A DNA stretch of 64,000 bases from Bacillota bacterium (lineage in GTDB: Bacteria; Bacillota; Clostridia; Oscillospirales; Ruminococcaceae), in assembly GCA_023388515.1 (NCBI GenBank), contig JAEWGD010000033.1:1-64000 (forward strand), read 5' to 3'. The notes beneath the pieces were generated by a model. The model had not been told where the DNA came from, made no database searches, and worked only from the letters and a program-made list of their open reading frames with translations. The position numbers were made by a program, and so were the translations under genes. Shown here one piece after another: positions 8,431 through 16,934 of the stretch. Numbering within the stretch: position 1 is the stretch's first letter; each line of letters opens with the position of its first letter.

Positions 8431-9366
8431 ATGCTTAAATCAAAAGCTTTATACTATATAATCCCCGTAGTTACAGGCATTTCTGCACTTACTGTCGGAA
8501 TTATTGCGTCAAAATACAGTAAATCCTTGAATAATGACGAAAGCTCAACCACAAGTTCATCAATTGAAACGATTGATGATTACAACGACTCTTTATCAGA
8601 AGATGCAATAAGAATGAACTCGAAAATTTCATTGATTTCCAAATACCTGTTTGGTCAGGTTCAAGACGCCGAAGGACTCGATATTAACGGCGATATGCGT
8701 ATAAATGTATTGGATTTAGTTTACATTAAAAAATCCCGATTTGCTCTCGAAACAGCACCAACAACAAGTATAAGCAACGAAACAACGCAATCTACAACGG
8801 ATACCTCTACTATTCCCGAAACTGAACCACCAATAACCCAGCCACCAGTAACACAGCCACCAGTAACACAACCACCAGTAACACAGCCACCAGTGACACA
8901 ACCACCAGTGACACAACCACCAGTAACACAACCACCTGTAACACAACCACCAGTAACACAACCACCTGTTCCTAGTGGGATTTCTGAGTATCAGGCTGAA
9001 GTTTTAAGGCTTGTAAATGTAGAACGTGCTGCTGCTGGATTGCCTGCGTTAGAGGCTGATTTAACGCTTATGCAAGCTTCTCAAATTCGTGCTGAAGAAA
9101 TAATTCAATCATTTTCGCACACCAGACCGAACGGAACTTCGTGCTTTACCGTGTTGTCTGAACTTGGAATTAGCTACCGTTCATGTGGTGAAAATATCGC
9201 TGCTGGGTACCCAACACCTGAACAAACCGTTAACCAATGGATGAACTCGCAAGGGCATAGAGAAAATATTCTCAACCCATCATTCACGCATTTAGGCGTT
9301 GGTTATGTCAATCGTTCTGGAACACAATATCGAAACTATTGGGTGCAAATGTTCGTGGGCAGATAA
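8431..9366 (+). CDS. CAP (SCP/PR-1) domain protein with half dockerin and PPVTQ linker
   Basis: A 311-residue exported protein. A hydrophobic N-terminal segment spans residues 5-26 without a lipobox. A dockerin-like half follows near residues 72-104: one Ca-binding loop, LDINGDMRINVLD, plus a helix. Next come a Thr-rich stretch and a linker of nine PPxTQ repeats (about 133-177). The C-terminal CAP domain (about 185-311) includes LRLVNVERAAAGLP, FSHTRPNG, CGENIAAG, GHRENILNPSFTHLGVGY and the WVQMF end motif. AAGGAGG precedes the ATG. CAP domains in spore formers are often extracellular (YkwD-like) and their biochemistry is unsettled. Confidence 0.9.
   Translation: MLKSKALYYIIPVVTGISALTVGIIASKYSKSLNNDESSTTSSSIETIDDYNDSLSEDAIRMNSKISLISKYLFGQVQDAEGLDINGDMRINVLDLVYIKKSRFALETAPTTSISNETTQSTTDTSTIPETEPPITQPPVTQPPVTQPPVTQPPVTQPPVTQPPVTQPPVTQPPVTQPPVPSGISEYQAEVLRLVNVERAAAGLPALEADLTLMQASQIRAEEIIQSFSHTRPNGTSCFTVLSELGISYRSCGENIAAGYPTPEQTVNQWMNSQGHRENILNPSFTHLGVGYVNRSGTQYRNYWVQMFVGR
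8827..8961 (+). repeat. Nine tandem 15-bp units encoding PP(V/I)TQ
   Basis: Units of CCACCAGTAACACAA with one to three changes each, in frame within the CAP protein gene. Unit number is likely to vary between strains by slippage. Confidence 0.95.
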
Positions 9367-9392
9367 TTTAAGCCTTCCTAAAATATTTTTAT

Positions 9393-9428
9393 AAAGCCTG
9401 TTGTATTTTAAATTTTACAACAGGTTTT
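9393..9428 (+). terminator. Terminator of the CAP-domain gene
   Basis: CCTGTTGTA (9397-9405) pairs with TACAACAGG (9416-9424), extended by a G-U and three A-T pairs, followed by TTTTAC. Confidence 0.75.
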
Positions 9429-9553
9429 ACTTTACATTTTGTTCATTATATGCTATTGTTAAAATAATTCAGTATTTATTGAAACTTTTCTAGTATTTAC
9501 AAAGTTAATATAGTAGCAGTAAATATAAAACAACAAAGAAAGGCGGTTTTATT

Positions 9554-10663
9554 ATGACAAAAAAATTAAAAAAGGTTTTATCGGGGTTTTTAGCCTTATC
9601 CATGCTTGCAACTCCAGTTCTAAGCGTTAACGCAGAGGTTGTTGAAAATGTTTTACCAACAGAGGAAAACGAAACACTATACGGGGATATTAACAGTGAT
9701 GGGGTTATTAATAATTCCGACGTGGATATTCTCAAAAAAGCTATTTTTGGCATTGGCTCTCTTACTGAAGATGAGTTTTTGTCAGCTGATTTAAACGGTG
9801 ATGGCAAGCTAAATTCATTCGACTTAGCGAAAATCTCGAAATTGGTTAAGGAAAAGAGAAATTTGAGGGTTGTTGAAAATTATGATTATAAGAATGATTA
9901 TACTGACTTTATAACAGCAGAGTGGATCTATCCTATTTATGCTTATGGCAGACATGAATATTACAATATGGCTGGCGATGTATATGGTGTTACTGACGAA
10001 GGTTATACAGAAAAGCAAGTCAATCTTCATTTTTTTCTAAACGGTATAAAATACTTTATCCCAACAGCACTTGAAAGTGGTATTGTTACCATTGATGAGA
10101 TTATGGCTGTTAACAAAGAGATTGGATTGTCAAATTACGGATTTAACCTAGAAACAGATGTTAAAGTAACCTTTGACTATGAAATGGATCGAGCACCAGC
10201 GACAGAATACTTGTATACCGACGGAAAATATGACTACTACTTCAATAACTACGATTCGTATTTATACACTATAGAAATACATGGGAAAAAATATTCTTTG
10301 CGTGAAGTTATTGACAAAGAATTTTTAACCCCTGAGGAGCTTATTTCTCTAGGCTTGTATGATTTCAAGAAAGTCGTTGATTTAGGTGAAATTGAAACAA
10401 TTGAAATATACGACCCTGTGGATGACCCATATGATGGAGGGTATGAAGCTGCATTGCAACTAATTTATCAAGATGAAGAACATAATTATTACCTATCCAA
10501 CCTAAGAGGACAATACATAACAGTAACAATTAACGGAGTAACGTTTAGTTTAAAAGAAGTTCTTCAAAATGAAATTCTTACAATTCATGAATTGATTGAC
10601 GCTGGATTGGGTGTTTCAGTAATAGACGTAAACGAAAATATTTATAATTATTTCACTCTTTAA
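9554..10663 (+). CDS. Secreted N-terminal dockerin protein with repeated C-terminal modules (paralogue 1)
   Basis: A 369-residue protein. The signal peptide covers about residues 1-28 (KKLKK, hydrophobic core, LSVNAE). A type I dockerin (about 44-92) has two Ca loops, GDINSDGVINNSD and ADLNGDGKLNSFD. The rest holds three related modules of roughly 50-70 residues. Each combines a strand ending in NG(I/V) or HGK, an (L)REV or KEV helix start, and an LT..EL...GL helix. Dockerins bind cohesins of a cellulosome-like scaffold; no cohesin is encoded here. AAAGGCGG precedes the ATG. A near twin follows at 10703. Confidence 0.88.
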   Translation: MTKKLKKVLSGFLALSMLATPVLSVNAEVVENVLPTEENETLYGDINSDGVINNSDVDILKKAIFGIGSLTEDEFLSADLNGDGKLNSFDLAKISKLVKEKRNLRVVENYDYKNDYTDFITAEWIYPIYAYGRHEYYNMAGDVYGVTDEGYTEKQVNLHFFLNGIKYFIPTALESGIVTIDEIMAVNKEIGLSNYGFNLETDVKVTFDYEMDRAPATEYLYTDGKYDYYFNNYDSYLYTIEIHGKKYSLREVIDKEFLTPEELISLGLYDFKKVVDLGEIETIEIYDPVDDPYDGGYEAALQLIYQDEEHNYYLSNLRGQYITVTINGVTFSLKEVLQNEILTIHELIDAGLGVSVIDVNENIYNYFTL

Positions 10664-10702
10664 TTAAATATAAATAAAACAACAATGAAAGGTGGTTTTA
10701 TT

Positions 10703-11818
10703 ATGACAAAAAAATTAAAAAAGGTTTTATCAGGATTTTTAGCATTGTCCATGCTTGCAACTCCAGTTTTAAGCGTTAATGCAGAGGTTGTTGAAAATGT
10801 TTTACCAACAGAGGAAAACGAAACACTATACGGGGATATTAACAGTGATGGGGTTGTAAACTATTCTGATGTGGATATTCTCAAAAAAGCTATTTTTGGC
10901 ATTGGCTCTCTTACTGAAAGTGAGTTTTTATCGGCTGACTTAAACGGTGATGGCAAGCTTAACTCATTCGACTTAGCGAAAATATCAAAACTGGTTAAGG
11001 AAAAGAGAAATTTAAGAGTTGTTGAAAATTATGATTATAAGAATGATTATCAGGAATTATATGTGGACGATATGATACATCCTATTTATGCTTATGGCAG
11101 AAATCAATATTCTATTTGTCATTATGTCTATGGATATGATGGTGTGTATTCTCCTACACAAAGTCCAATCAATCTTTATTTTTTCCTCAACGGTATAAAG
11201 CATCATATCCCAACAGCACTTGAAAGTGGTATTGTAACGATTGATGAACTTATGGCTATAAACAAGGAAATTTTTAAATCACTTCGTTCATATTATAATT
11301 TCCACAATATAAAGGTAATCCCTCCTGCTGATGATGTAATTATACTGCCAGCAGTAGAATATTTGTATAATGATGGTGAGTATGACTATTACTTTAATAA
11401 TATTCTTTCGGATTTATATATTATAGAAATGCTTGACAAGCAATACACCTTGCGTGAGGTAATTGATAAAAAAATTCTAACACCTGGCGAAATGGTTTCT
11501 TTAGGGTTATTTGATAGCAAAGTTTCTGCTCCATTTGAAAAGATAGAAACGATTGAAATATATGATCCAACCAAAGATCCAAATGTTGATATGGGGTATG
11601 CAGAGGCAATCCAACTAATTTATCAAGATGAAGAATATGGCTATGTTTTGGGTGCTTTATATGGGGAATATGTCACCGTGACAATTAACGGAATAGACTT
11701 CAGCTTAAAAGAAGTTCTTCAAAATGAAATTCTTACAATTCATGAATTGATTGACGCTGGATTGGGTGTTTCAGTAATAGACGTAAACGAAAATATTTAT
11801 AATTATTTTCCTCTTTAA
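10703..11818 (+). CDS. Secreted N-terminal dockerin protein (paralogue 2)
   Basis: A 371-residue tandem paralogue of the preceding gene. The signal peptide, dockerin and the last ~35 residues are almost identical at the DNA level, while the middle (about residues 118-330) has diverged. The start is ATG 10703 after AAAGGTGG, by analogy with the twin; an upstream ATG at 10685 lies inside the ribosome binding region. Two intact EF-hand-like loops are visible (GDINSDGVVNYSD, ADLNGDGKLNSFD). The two genes lie 39 bp apart and share the terminator at 11832. Confidence 0.88.
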   Translation: MTKKLKKVLSGFLALSMLATPVLSVNAEVVENVLPTEENETLYGDINSDGVVNYSDVDILKKAIFGIGSLTESEFLSADLNGDGKLNSFDLAKISKLVKEKRNLRVVENYDYKNDYQELYVDDMIHPIYAYGRNQYSICHYVYGYDGVYSPTQSPINLYFFLNGIKHHIPTALESGIVTIDELMAINKEIFKSLRSYYNFHNIKVIPPADDVIILPAVEYLYNDGEYDYYFNNILSDLYIIEMLDKQYTLREVIDKKILTPGEMVSLGLFDSKVSAPFEKIETIEIYDPTKDPNVDMGYAEAIQLIYQDEEYGYVLGALYGEYVTVTINGIDFSLKEVLQNEILTIHELIDAGLGVSVIDVNENIYNYFPL

Positions 11819-11831
11819 TTAAATATAAAAA

Positions 11832-11866
11832 ATGGCAGGTATTGCGTATACCTGCCATCTTTTTTG
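11832..11866 (+). terminator. Terminator after the dockerin pair
   Basis: Perfect 11-bp stem ATGGCAGGTAT/ATACCTGCCAT (11832-11842/11848-11858) with a TGCGT loop, followed by CTTTTTTGT. The A-run on the other side also suits the converging permease gene. Confidence 0.9.
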
Positions 11867-11901
11867 TGTTCATTTGCTACTCATGAATTATCGCTATTTA
11901 G

Positions 11902-13935
11902 TTAATCATACATTTCATAAATCTTTTCTGCTAAATCGCTGTATTCTAATGGTATGACATAGTTTCTTGCCTCAAAACTAATACTATAACAAGCATCTGT
12001 TGTTGTGTAAATTGGCTGTGCCACCTTTAAAAGCTCAATAAGATTTTTATTCTTCATATCTAATTCAAAATGGACTCCAGCTTTTTCATAATTCATAGGA
12101 TAATATACCGTCGTTGTGTATTTTGCATCTTCAGCAGGTTTATAAAGCGATACCGATATGTCATTTAATGCAAGCCTAGACTTAAATTCCTCATCCATAG
12201 TATAAGGAGTATACCCATACTCTTCAAGCAACGCAATAGTATTAGTATTTGTAGTTCTTACTGGGTAGTTATTCAAATACCCATAAACACCTTCAGGAGT
12301 TAGAACATCTTCCATAGTCTGTGCCTTTAAATCTTTTTTATATGCCTCACAAAGTTTATCGGCTATTTCATTATAATATTCTTCTCCGTTAACTGTATAA
12401 GCCTTTTGCTGTAAGCTATGTTTAGATTGAATGTAAAACACATTACCATACATATTATTTCTAAGATTAATTACTGCTTTGTCAATATAATTATCATCAA
12501 GATAAATTTCTGATAGCATAAGCCTTTGCTCAAAGGTTAAACTGTACTCTCGACTAGATTTAGTACCTGTTTTCATATTGTAGGTAAAGCTTACATAATA
12601 GTTATTTTTATTATAGTAATTATTATAATCGGAATTTATATTTCTAAGACCTTTATCTTCTTTAAAATCGTCAACAGCGTCCTCATGTGTCTTCGTTAAC
12701 GCACTAATAACTTCTGGGTTATCCGTTGTAAAGCCCGAAGTAACTCCATTTCCAATGTTTATATTTTCATCTATAAAGTCAAATGTAACACTCTTAACCA
12801 TGTTTTCTGATGGTACATAGTATTCAATTCCAAAGAAGTTTGTAGATGAAATTATAGAAGTTAAAATAAATATGGAAACTGCCGTCGCTCCAAAACGAAT
12901 TGCTGTTCTATGAATTTTCTTAAACCCTCTGTTTTTCACTACTTCAAATATTAGATAAACCACTGCACTGAGAATTAAAAGCGGTATGATAAGATTATCA
13001 TCATTCATAATAAATACCAAAATATCAAATGTAACAAGACTTATAATTATATAGTATAGCAAATTGTAAACAAATGGCTTCGAAACATCTTCAGCCTTAC
13101 GCTTTTTGTAAAGGAAATATGTCAGCACGAAAAGTGCAGAAATAACCAGTGTATAGATACCAAGCCATGTAAGGAAGTTATTAATATTAAAAAGTCCGTA
13201 ATTCCCTTCGGACACAACTTCCCCTATAAAAAAGAGTCCTCCAATTGGGCTTGTATACTTAATTGCACTTATTACGGTTTTGTCAATTGATATGCCATAT
13301 AAGTCAGATGCCATAGACAAGAAAAAGATTGCAATTGATGCTGGAATTAAGATGTTTATTATAAAAATATAGGCTGTGCTTTCAAAAAGCGTTCCACAAC
13401 AGGTTGTAATAAATACTGACAGAACATACACAAAAAGCATAATAAATAGCCCGATAACCATAAGCTTAACTAATTCGTCAGTGTATCCACCAAACGTCCT
13501 ATTCCATTCCTTATTGAGTGCAAGCCCAAGTGCATTAATTATTAAACTTATAATCATTGCACCAATATATGGGGCAATATATGTTGTAAGCCCTGATAAA
13601 AAGTTGCTGAAAAAGCGATCCTTAATCGTTATAGGTAACGAATAGACCATATCCACTAATGATTTTTTGTGAAGATGATTGAATGTGTTTGTAGCTATAC
13701 TTATTCCAAGCAGTATAGATACTGCCATGCCTATTACTGCGATTACCCCATACACTGCTAAGTTTTCACCTGAGTTTGCATAAAAACTATTGATAGCTAC
13801 AGTAAGAAATAACGGCAAAGAGATAAGTTGTAGAATTATTAACATGATAAATATTTTCTTATTCTGTTTAAATTTAAAAGAAAAGTTAATCCAAAATGGA
13901 CTTTTCTTATTTATTTTCAAGGGAGTTGAAGTCAT
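11902..13935 (-). CDS. ABC-2 type transporter permease
   Basis: A 677-residue membrane protein with about ten hydrophobic segments in residues 30-370 and a large extracytoplasmic C-terminal domain (about 380-677). The start is ATG 13935, with GGAGGT eight nt upstream, overlapping the ATPase gene by 29 nt; the open frame extends further upstream without a better site. It is coupled to the ATPase at 13907-14836 and the GntR regulator, as in the YtrA-regulated transporters of Bacillus and Staphylococcus. The substrate is unknown; related systems respond to cell-wall-active peptides. Confidence 0.85.
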   Translation of the reverse strand: MTSTPLKINKKSPFWINFSFKFKQNKKIFIMLIILQLISLPLFLTVAINSFYANSGENLAVYGVIAVIGMAVSILLGISIATNTFNHLHKKSLVDMVYSLPITIKDRFFSNFLSGLTTYIAPYIGAMIISLIINALGLALNKEWNRTFGGYTDELVKLMVIGLFIMLFVYVLSVFITTCCGTLFESTAYIFIINILIPASIAIFFLSMASDLYGISIDKTVISAIKYTSPIGGLFFIGEVVSEGNYGLFNINNFLTWLGIYTLVISALFVLTYFLYKKRKAEDVSKPFVYNLLYYIIISLVTFDILVFIMNDDNLIIPLLILSAVVYLIFEVVKNRGFKKIHRTAIRFGATAVSIFILTSIISSTNFFGIEYYVPSENMVKSVTFDFIDENINIGNGVTSGFTTDNPEVISALTKTHEDAVDDFKEDKGLRNINSDYNNYYNKNNYYVSFTYNMKTGTKSSREYSLTFEQRLMLSEIYLDDNYIDKAVINLRNNMYGNVFYIQSKHSLQQKAYTVNGEEYYNEIADKLCEAYKKDLKAQTMEDVLTPEGVYGYLNNYPVRTTNTNTIALLEEYGYTPYTMDEEFKSRLALNDISVSLYKPAEDAKYTTTVYYPMNYEKAGVHFELDMKNKNLIELLKVAQPIYTTTDACYSISFEARNYVIPLEYSDLAEKIYEMYD

Positions 13936-14836
13936 AGCCCAATACCTCCATTTCATAAATAAAGATTTCCTCAAGTGTCAACGGAATAATATCCATAACA
14001 ACAGGGTTTTTGGCTTGTATCTTTTCCTTTACAAGCTCTGTATCACCCTTAACTATAATATGGTAAACGCTTTGTGACTTCTCAAAATGCAAAATCTCAA
14101 GCCCATCTCCAGCAAGCTCCTCAATAGTATAGTTCTGTGGCAGATTTTCAGAAACCTGTGGAAATACAACCTGTACCTTGTGAACATTACCCTTAACGCT
14201 GTCCAAATCCCTTGAGAATACAATTTTACCTTCATGCAAAAGTGCAACAGTATCGCACAGCTCATTTATTTCCTTTAGGTTATGCGATGAAATAATCGTT
14301 GTAAGCTGTCTGTCAAGCATTGCATCAACTAGCATTCTCTTAACTATAATTCGCATAGTCGGGTCTAATCCGTCAAAAGCCTCATCAAGAAGCAGATAAT
14401 CCGTCTGACAAGCAATGGCAATAATTACAATAGCTTGACGTTTCATACCTTTAGAAAATGTGCTAATCTTTTTATCCTTTGGCAAATTTATTGTTGAACG
14501 CATCTTCTCAAAAAGTTCCTCTGAGAAGTTTGGATAGTAATCTTTATAAAAGTTTTTAAGCTCAATTAATGTATATGTTGAAAACTGAACAGTTTCATCA
14601 TTTACGAAAAACACACGCTTTTTTGTTTCAATATTGTCATAAACTGTATCACCATCAACCGTTATATTCCCCCCCTCTTGATTATAAATCCCTGATATCA
14701 ATCGCAAAATCGTTGATTTACCAGCACCATTTGAACCTAGCAGACCAAAAGCTGTGCCTTTATCAATAGTAAGATTGATATTATCAAGTACGACAAAATC
14801 ATCAAACTTTTTTGTAATTTCCTTTAGCTCAATCAT
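13907..14836 (-). CDS. ABC transporter ATP-binding protein
   Basis: A 309-residue ATPase with Walker A GSNGAGKST near residue 34, a signature-like TFSKGMKRQ near 128, Walker B YLLLDEAFDGLD near 147 and the switch His in SSH near 178. The non-canonical signature FSKGM is common in ABC-2 exporters of the YtrB/CcmA type. The start overlaps the stop of the GntR gene by 4 nt (ATGA), and the 3' end overlaps the permease, so the three genes form one operon. About 70 extra C-terminal residues follow the nucleotide-binding core. Confidence 0.93.
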   Translation of the reverse strand: MIELKEITKKFDDFVVLDNINLTIDKGTAFGLLGSNGAGKSTILRLISGIYNQEGGNITVDGDTVYDNIETKKRVFFVNDETVQFSTYTLIELKNFYKDYYPNFSEELFEKMRSTINLPKDKKISTFSKGMKRQAIVIIAIACQTDYLLLDEAFDGLDPTMRIIVKRMLVDAMLDRQLTTIISSHNLKEINELCDTVALLHEGKIVFSRDLDSVKGNVHKVQVVFPQVSENLPQNYTIEELAGDGLEILHFEKSQSVYHIIVKGDTELVKEKIQAKNPVVMDIIPLTLEEIFIYEMEVLGYDFNSLENK

Positions 14837-15186
14837 AATTTCACCCCATCAATTCTGATTTTTAGTTCATCTCTAGATAGTCCTGACTGCAATGCCCCCT
14901 TGATACAGACATCAAATTCCTCAAGTATCTGCTCTTTCATAGCTAATTGGTTCGTTTTTGCAACAAAGCTCCCACGTCCCGAAAGTGAATATATAATCTT
15001 ATTCCTTTCAAGCTCCTGATAAGATTTTGCTACGGTATTCGGATTAATATTAAGTTCCTTCGACAAGTTTCGCACGCTCGGTAGCTGTTCATTTTCAACC
15101 AAAACGCCTTTTATAATCAGCTCAATTACTTTCTTATAAACCTGTTCATAAATAGGTATTCGGCTTTGTAAGTCAATATTAAACAT
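14833..15186 (-). CDS. GntR-family regulator, YtrA type
   Basis: A 117-residue regulator with a GntR winged HTH (about residues 10-75: IPIYEQVYKKVIELI, LPSVRNLSKELNINPNTVAKSYQELE, GRGSFVAK) and only a short C-terminal helical tail, the layout of the YtrA subfamily. It is first in the operon with the ABC ATPase and permease. A palindrome of the YtrA type lies between its promoter and its start, so autorepression relieved by an envelope signal is the likely mode. AAGGAGG precedes the ATG. Confidence 0.93.
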   Translation of the reverse strand: MFNIDLQSRIPIYEQVYKKVIELIIKGVLVENEQLPSVRNLSKELNINPNTVAKSYQELERNKIIYSLSGRGSFVAKTNQLAMKEQILEEFDVCIKGALQSGLSRDELKIRIDGVKL

Positions 15187-15214
15187 AATTTAACAACCTC
15201 CTTCTTGCGTATTA

Positions 15215-15239
15215 AGTGTACTAAATGAAGTATTACACA
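15215..15239. promoter_or_regulatory. YtrA-type operator
   Basis: AGTGTA (15215-15220), 13 nt, TACACA (15234-15239). This matches the AGTGTA-N13-TACACT inverted repeat described for Bacillus YtrA at 11 of 12 positions. It sits just downstream of the -10 box, where bound repressor would block initiation. Confidence 0.8.
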
Positions 15240-15240
15240 C

Positions 15241-15269
15241 ATTGTATCACTACTTTTTCCAATTGTCAA
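15241..15269 (-). promoter_or_regulatory. Sigma-A promoter of the GntR-ABC operon
   Basis: On the minus strand, TTGACA (15264-15269), 17 nt, TACAAT (15241-15246). This is a near-ideal housekeeping promoter, consistent with a strong promoter held off by the adjacent operator. Confidence 0.85.
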
Positions 15270-15344
15270 GAGCAAAATTAAATTTTTCTTACATTTCCCA
15301 TAATTCATTCCACCCTTACCCTTGACGTATTTTAGTAATAAAGA

Positions 15345-15373
15345 TTGAATATCCTCTGAAAATATACTATAAT
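15345..15373 (+). promoter_or_regulatory. Sigma-A promoter of ogg
   Basis: TTGAAT (15345-15350), 17 nt, TATAAT (15368-15373), 33 nt before the ogg start. Confidence 0.7.
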
Positions 15374-15406
15374 GTTGATATAATAACTTTCAGCAAGGAG
15401 AATAAA

Positions 15407-16231
15407 ATGGAGTATATTCAAAAAAATAATGACATAATAGTATGGCAAGACGATTTCAACCTTGATGAAACGCTTGATTGTGGACAGGCTTTCCGTTGGG
15501 AAAAAGTGAATGGCGATTTCGACTGCACATACAGTGGATTTTTCCTCAACCACCCCCTAACTATTTCAGCACAAGATGACCAGTTTATTTTTCATAATAC
15601 CTCCGAACAGGATTTTCTTAACATTTGGGTAAGTTATTTCGACTTTGAAACTGATTATAATGCAATAAAAAAGCTACTTTCAAAAGATGAAACACTGGCA
15701 AAAGCCTGTGAGTTCGCTAGTGGAATAAGGCTTTTACGTCAAGATAAATGGGAGGCTCTTTGCTCCTTTATTATCTCCCAAAATAATAATATTCCACGAA
15801 TTAAGGGGATTATTTCACGACTTTGTGAGCATTATCAGGGCTTTCCCACTCCTCAACAGTTTGCCAATGAAAATGTTGATTCCATCTCATTTCTTCGTGC
15901 AGGCTTTAGGGCAAAGTATATTCTTGACGCATCAAGGCTTGTTGCAAGTGGCGAACTAGACTTGGATAAGGTCGCTACTATGCCGATTGATGACGCAAGG
16001 AGGGCTTTAATGACTATAAAGGGAGTTGGCCCAAAGGTTGCTGAATGTGCCTTGCTTTTCGGTATGTATCGCATAGATGCGTTCCCCGTTGACGTGTGGA
16101 TAAAGCGTGTGCTTGAGCAATACTACCCCGATGGCTTTCCCGAATTCACAAACGAAGTTTCTGGAATTGCACAGCAGTATCTTTTCCACTACATAAGAAA
16201 CTTACAAAAAACTACACCGATTAAGGTGTAA
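15407..16231 (+). CDS. ogg: 8-oxoguanine DNA glycosylase (clostridial Ogg1 type)
   Basis: A 274-residue base-excision repair enzyme of the HhH-GPD superfamily that removes 8-oxoguanine opposite cytosine and nicks the abasic site. The N-terminal Ogg-type domain (about 1-110) includes LDCGQAFRW. The helix-hairpin-helix with IKGVGPKVAECALLF near residue 204 supplies the catalytic Lys (in GPK), and the Asp in AFPVDVWIKR near residue 227 is the essential acidic residue. The layout and length match Clostridium acetobutylicum Ogg. It is a single gene, with AAGGAG before the ATG. Confidence 0.92.
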   Translation: MEYIQKNNDIIVWQDDFNLDETLDCGQAFRWEKVNGDFDCTYSGFFLNHPLTISAQDDQFIFHNTSEQDFLNIWVSYFDFETDYNAIKKLLSKDETLAKACEFASGIRLLRQDKWEALCSFIISQNNNIPRIKGIISRLCEHYQGFPTPQQFANENVDSISFLRAGFRAKYILDASRLVASGELDLDKVATMPIDDARRALMTIKGVGPKVAECALLFGMYRIDAFPVDVWIKRVLEQYYPDGFPEFTNEVSGIAQQYLFHYIRNLQKTTPIKV

Positions 16232-16400
16232 TTTCCCTAGATAAAATTGTATTTTCTGTAAAACCACGAGTTACTGTATGTTTGTCAGGTTGATAGACTG
16301 ATTGTTACAAAAAGATGTCTAATAGATTAAAATTTTTCCTTTACAGAATGTATTATTCTGTTTTCAACAATTTTAAACCTTTGTTAAGCTTGAAAAACTC

Positions 16401-16478
16401 ATAGTTTTCAACCGTTTCAACATAGTTTTCAACAGTATTTCATATAGTTTTCAACCGTTTCAACATTGTTTTCAACAT
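16401..16478. repeat. TTTCAAC motif cluster 1: two 35-bp direct repeats
   Basis: Two copies (16401-16435, 16444-16478) differing at two positions, separated by 8 bp. Each contains AGTTTTCAACCGTTTCAACA and a third TTTTCAACA. Further TTTTCAACA near 16360 and TTGAACAA near 16491 extend the cluster. It lies upstream of the small gene at 16590. The rest of 16232-16589 is AT-rich with no gene. Confidence 0.85.
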
Positions 16479-16589
16479 AGAATTGAACAAATAAGTTATT
16501 ACACAGCGTATAAATTTAATATAAGCGAATATTATTCCTTGAATTGTTAATACTCTTAGTAATTAGTATTATCTTGGAGGTATTTCTAT

Positions 16590-16850
16590 ATGATAAAAGG
16601 TGTCAACAAAAAGATTGTTGAAATAAATAACCCTAAAAGCCTTTATTTTGAAAAGGCAATACTCTATATACGACCAAGTATGTCAGATATTCCAGCAAAA
16701 CTTCTCTCAGAAGAGGCTCAAAATTATCTGAAAAGTATATTCCCTCCTGAGAAAAAAAATAAGCTCTACTCGTTAAGAATAGTGCTTATCTCTGTTGCAA
16801 TAATTGCAGTTGTAGGCGTAGCTTGCTTGCTATTTGCAAAGTTCGCTTAA
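16590..16850 (+). CDS. Small tail-anchored membrane protein, unknown
   Basis: An 86-residue protein I do not recognise. A charged N-terminal part of about 58 residues is followed by one hydrophobic segment (about 62-84, RIVLISVAIIAVVGVACLLF) at the extreme C-terminus, the layout of a tail-anchored protein. TTGGAGG lies nine nt before the ATG, which supports translation. A cluster of TTTCAAC motifs precedes it; a similar cluster precedes the LCP-like gene at 28924. Confidence 0.7.
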   Translation: MIKGVNKKIVEINNPKSLYFEKAILYIRPSMSDIPAKLLSEEAQNYLKSIFPPEKKNKLYSLRIVLISVAIIAVVGVACLLFAKFA

Positions 16851-16854
16851 TAGG

Positions 16855-16912
16855 AGGCTTCGCCCCAAACACCACCAGAGGTAATAATCCCCTTTAGACC
16901 CCCCATTCTAAT
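16855..16912 (+). repeat. Degenerate GAGGCTT...CCCTTTAGAC repeat, copy 1
   Basis: GGAGGCTTCGCCCCAAAC, a short gap, then TCCCCTTTAGACCCCCCATT resembles 28105-28160 (TGAGGCTCTGCCACAAAC... TCCCTTTGGACTCCTCATT). It is a short intergenic repeat, no gene. Confidence 0.5.
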
Positions 16913-16934
16913 CCATCTCAGATACAACTAAAAA

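Noticed and set aside
8716..8961. Minus-strand frame rich in Trp and Cys (WWLCYWWLCY) across the PPVTQ repeats
   Set aside because: Shadow of the 15-bp tandem repeat in the CAP gene; no ribosome binding site.
8827..8961. Tandem repeats considered as a CRISPR array
   Set aside because: Units are 15 bp with no spacers and lie in frame inside a coding gene.
16360..16500. TTTTCAACA cluster as a replication origin
   Set aside because: No TTATCCACA DnaA boxes, no dnaA or dnaN nearby, and two similar clusters elsewhere in the window.
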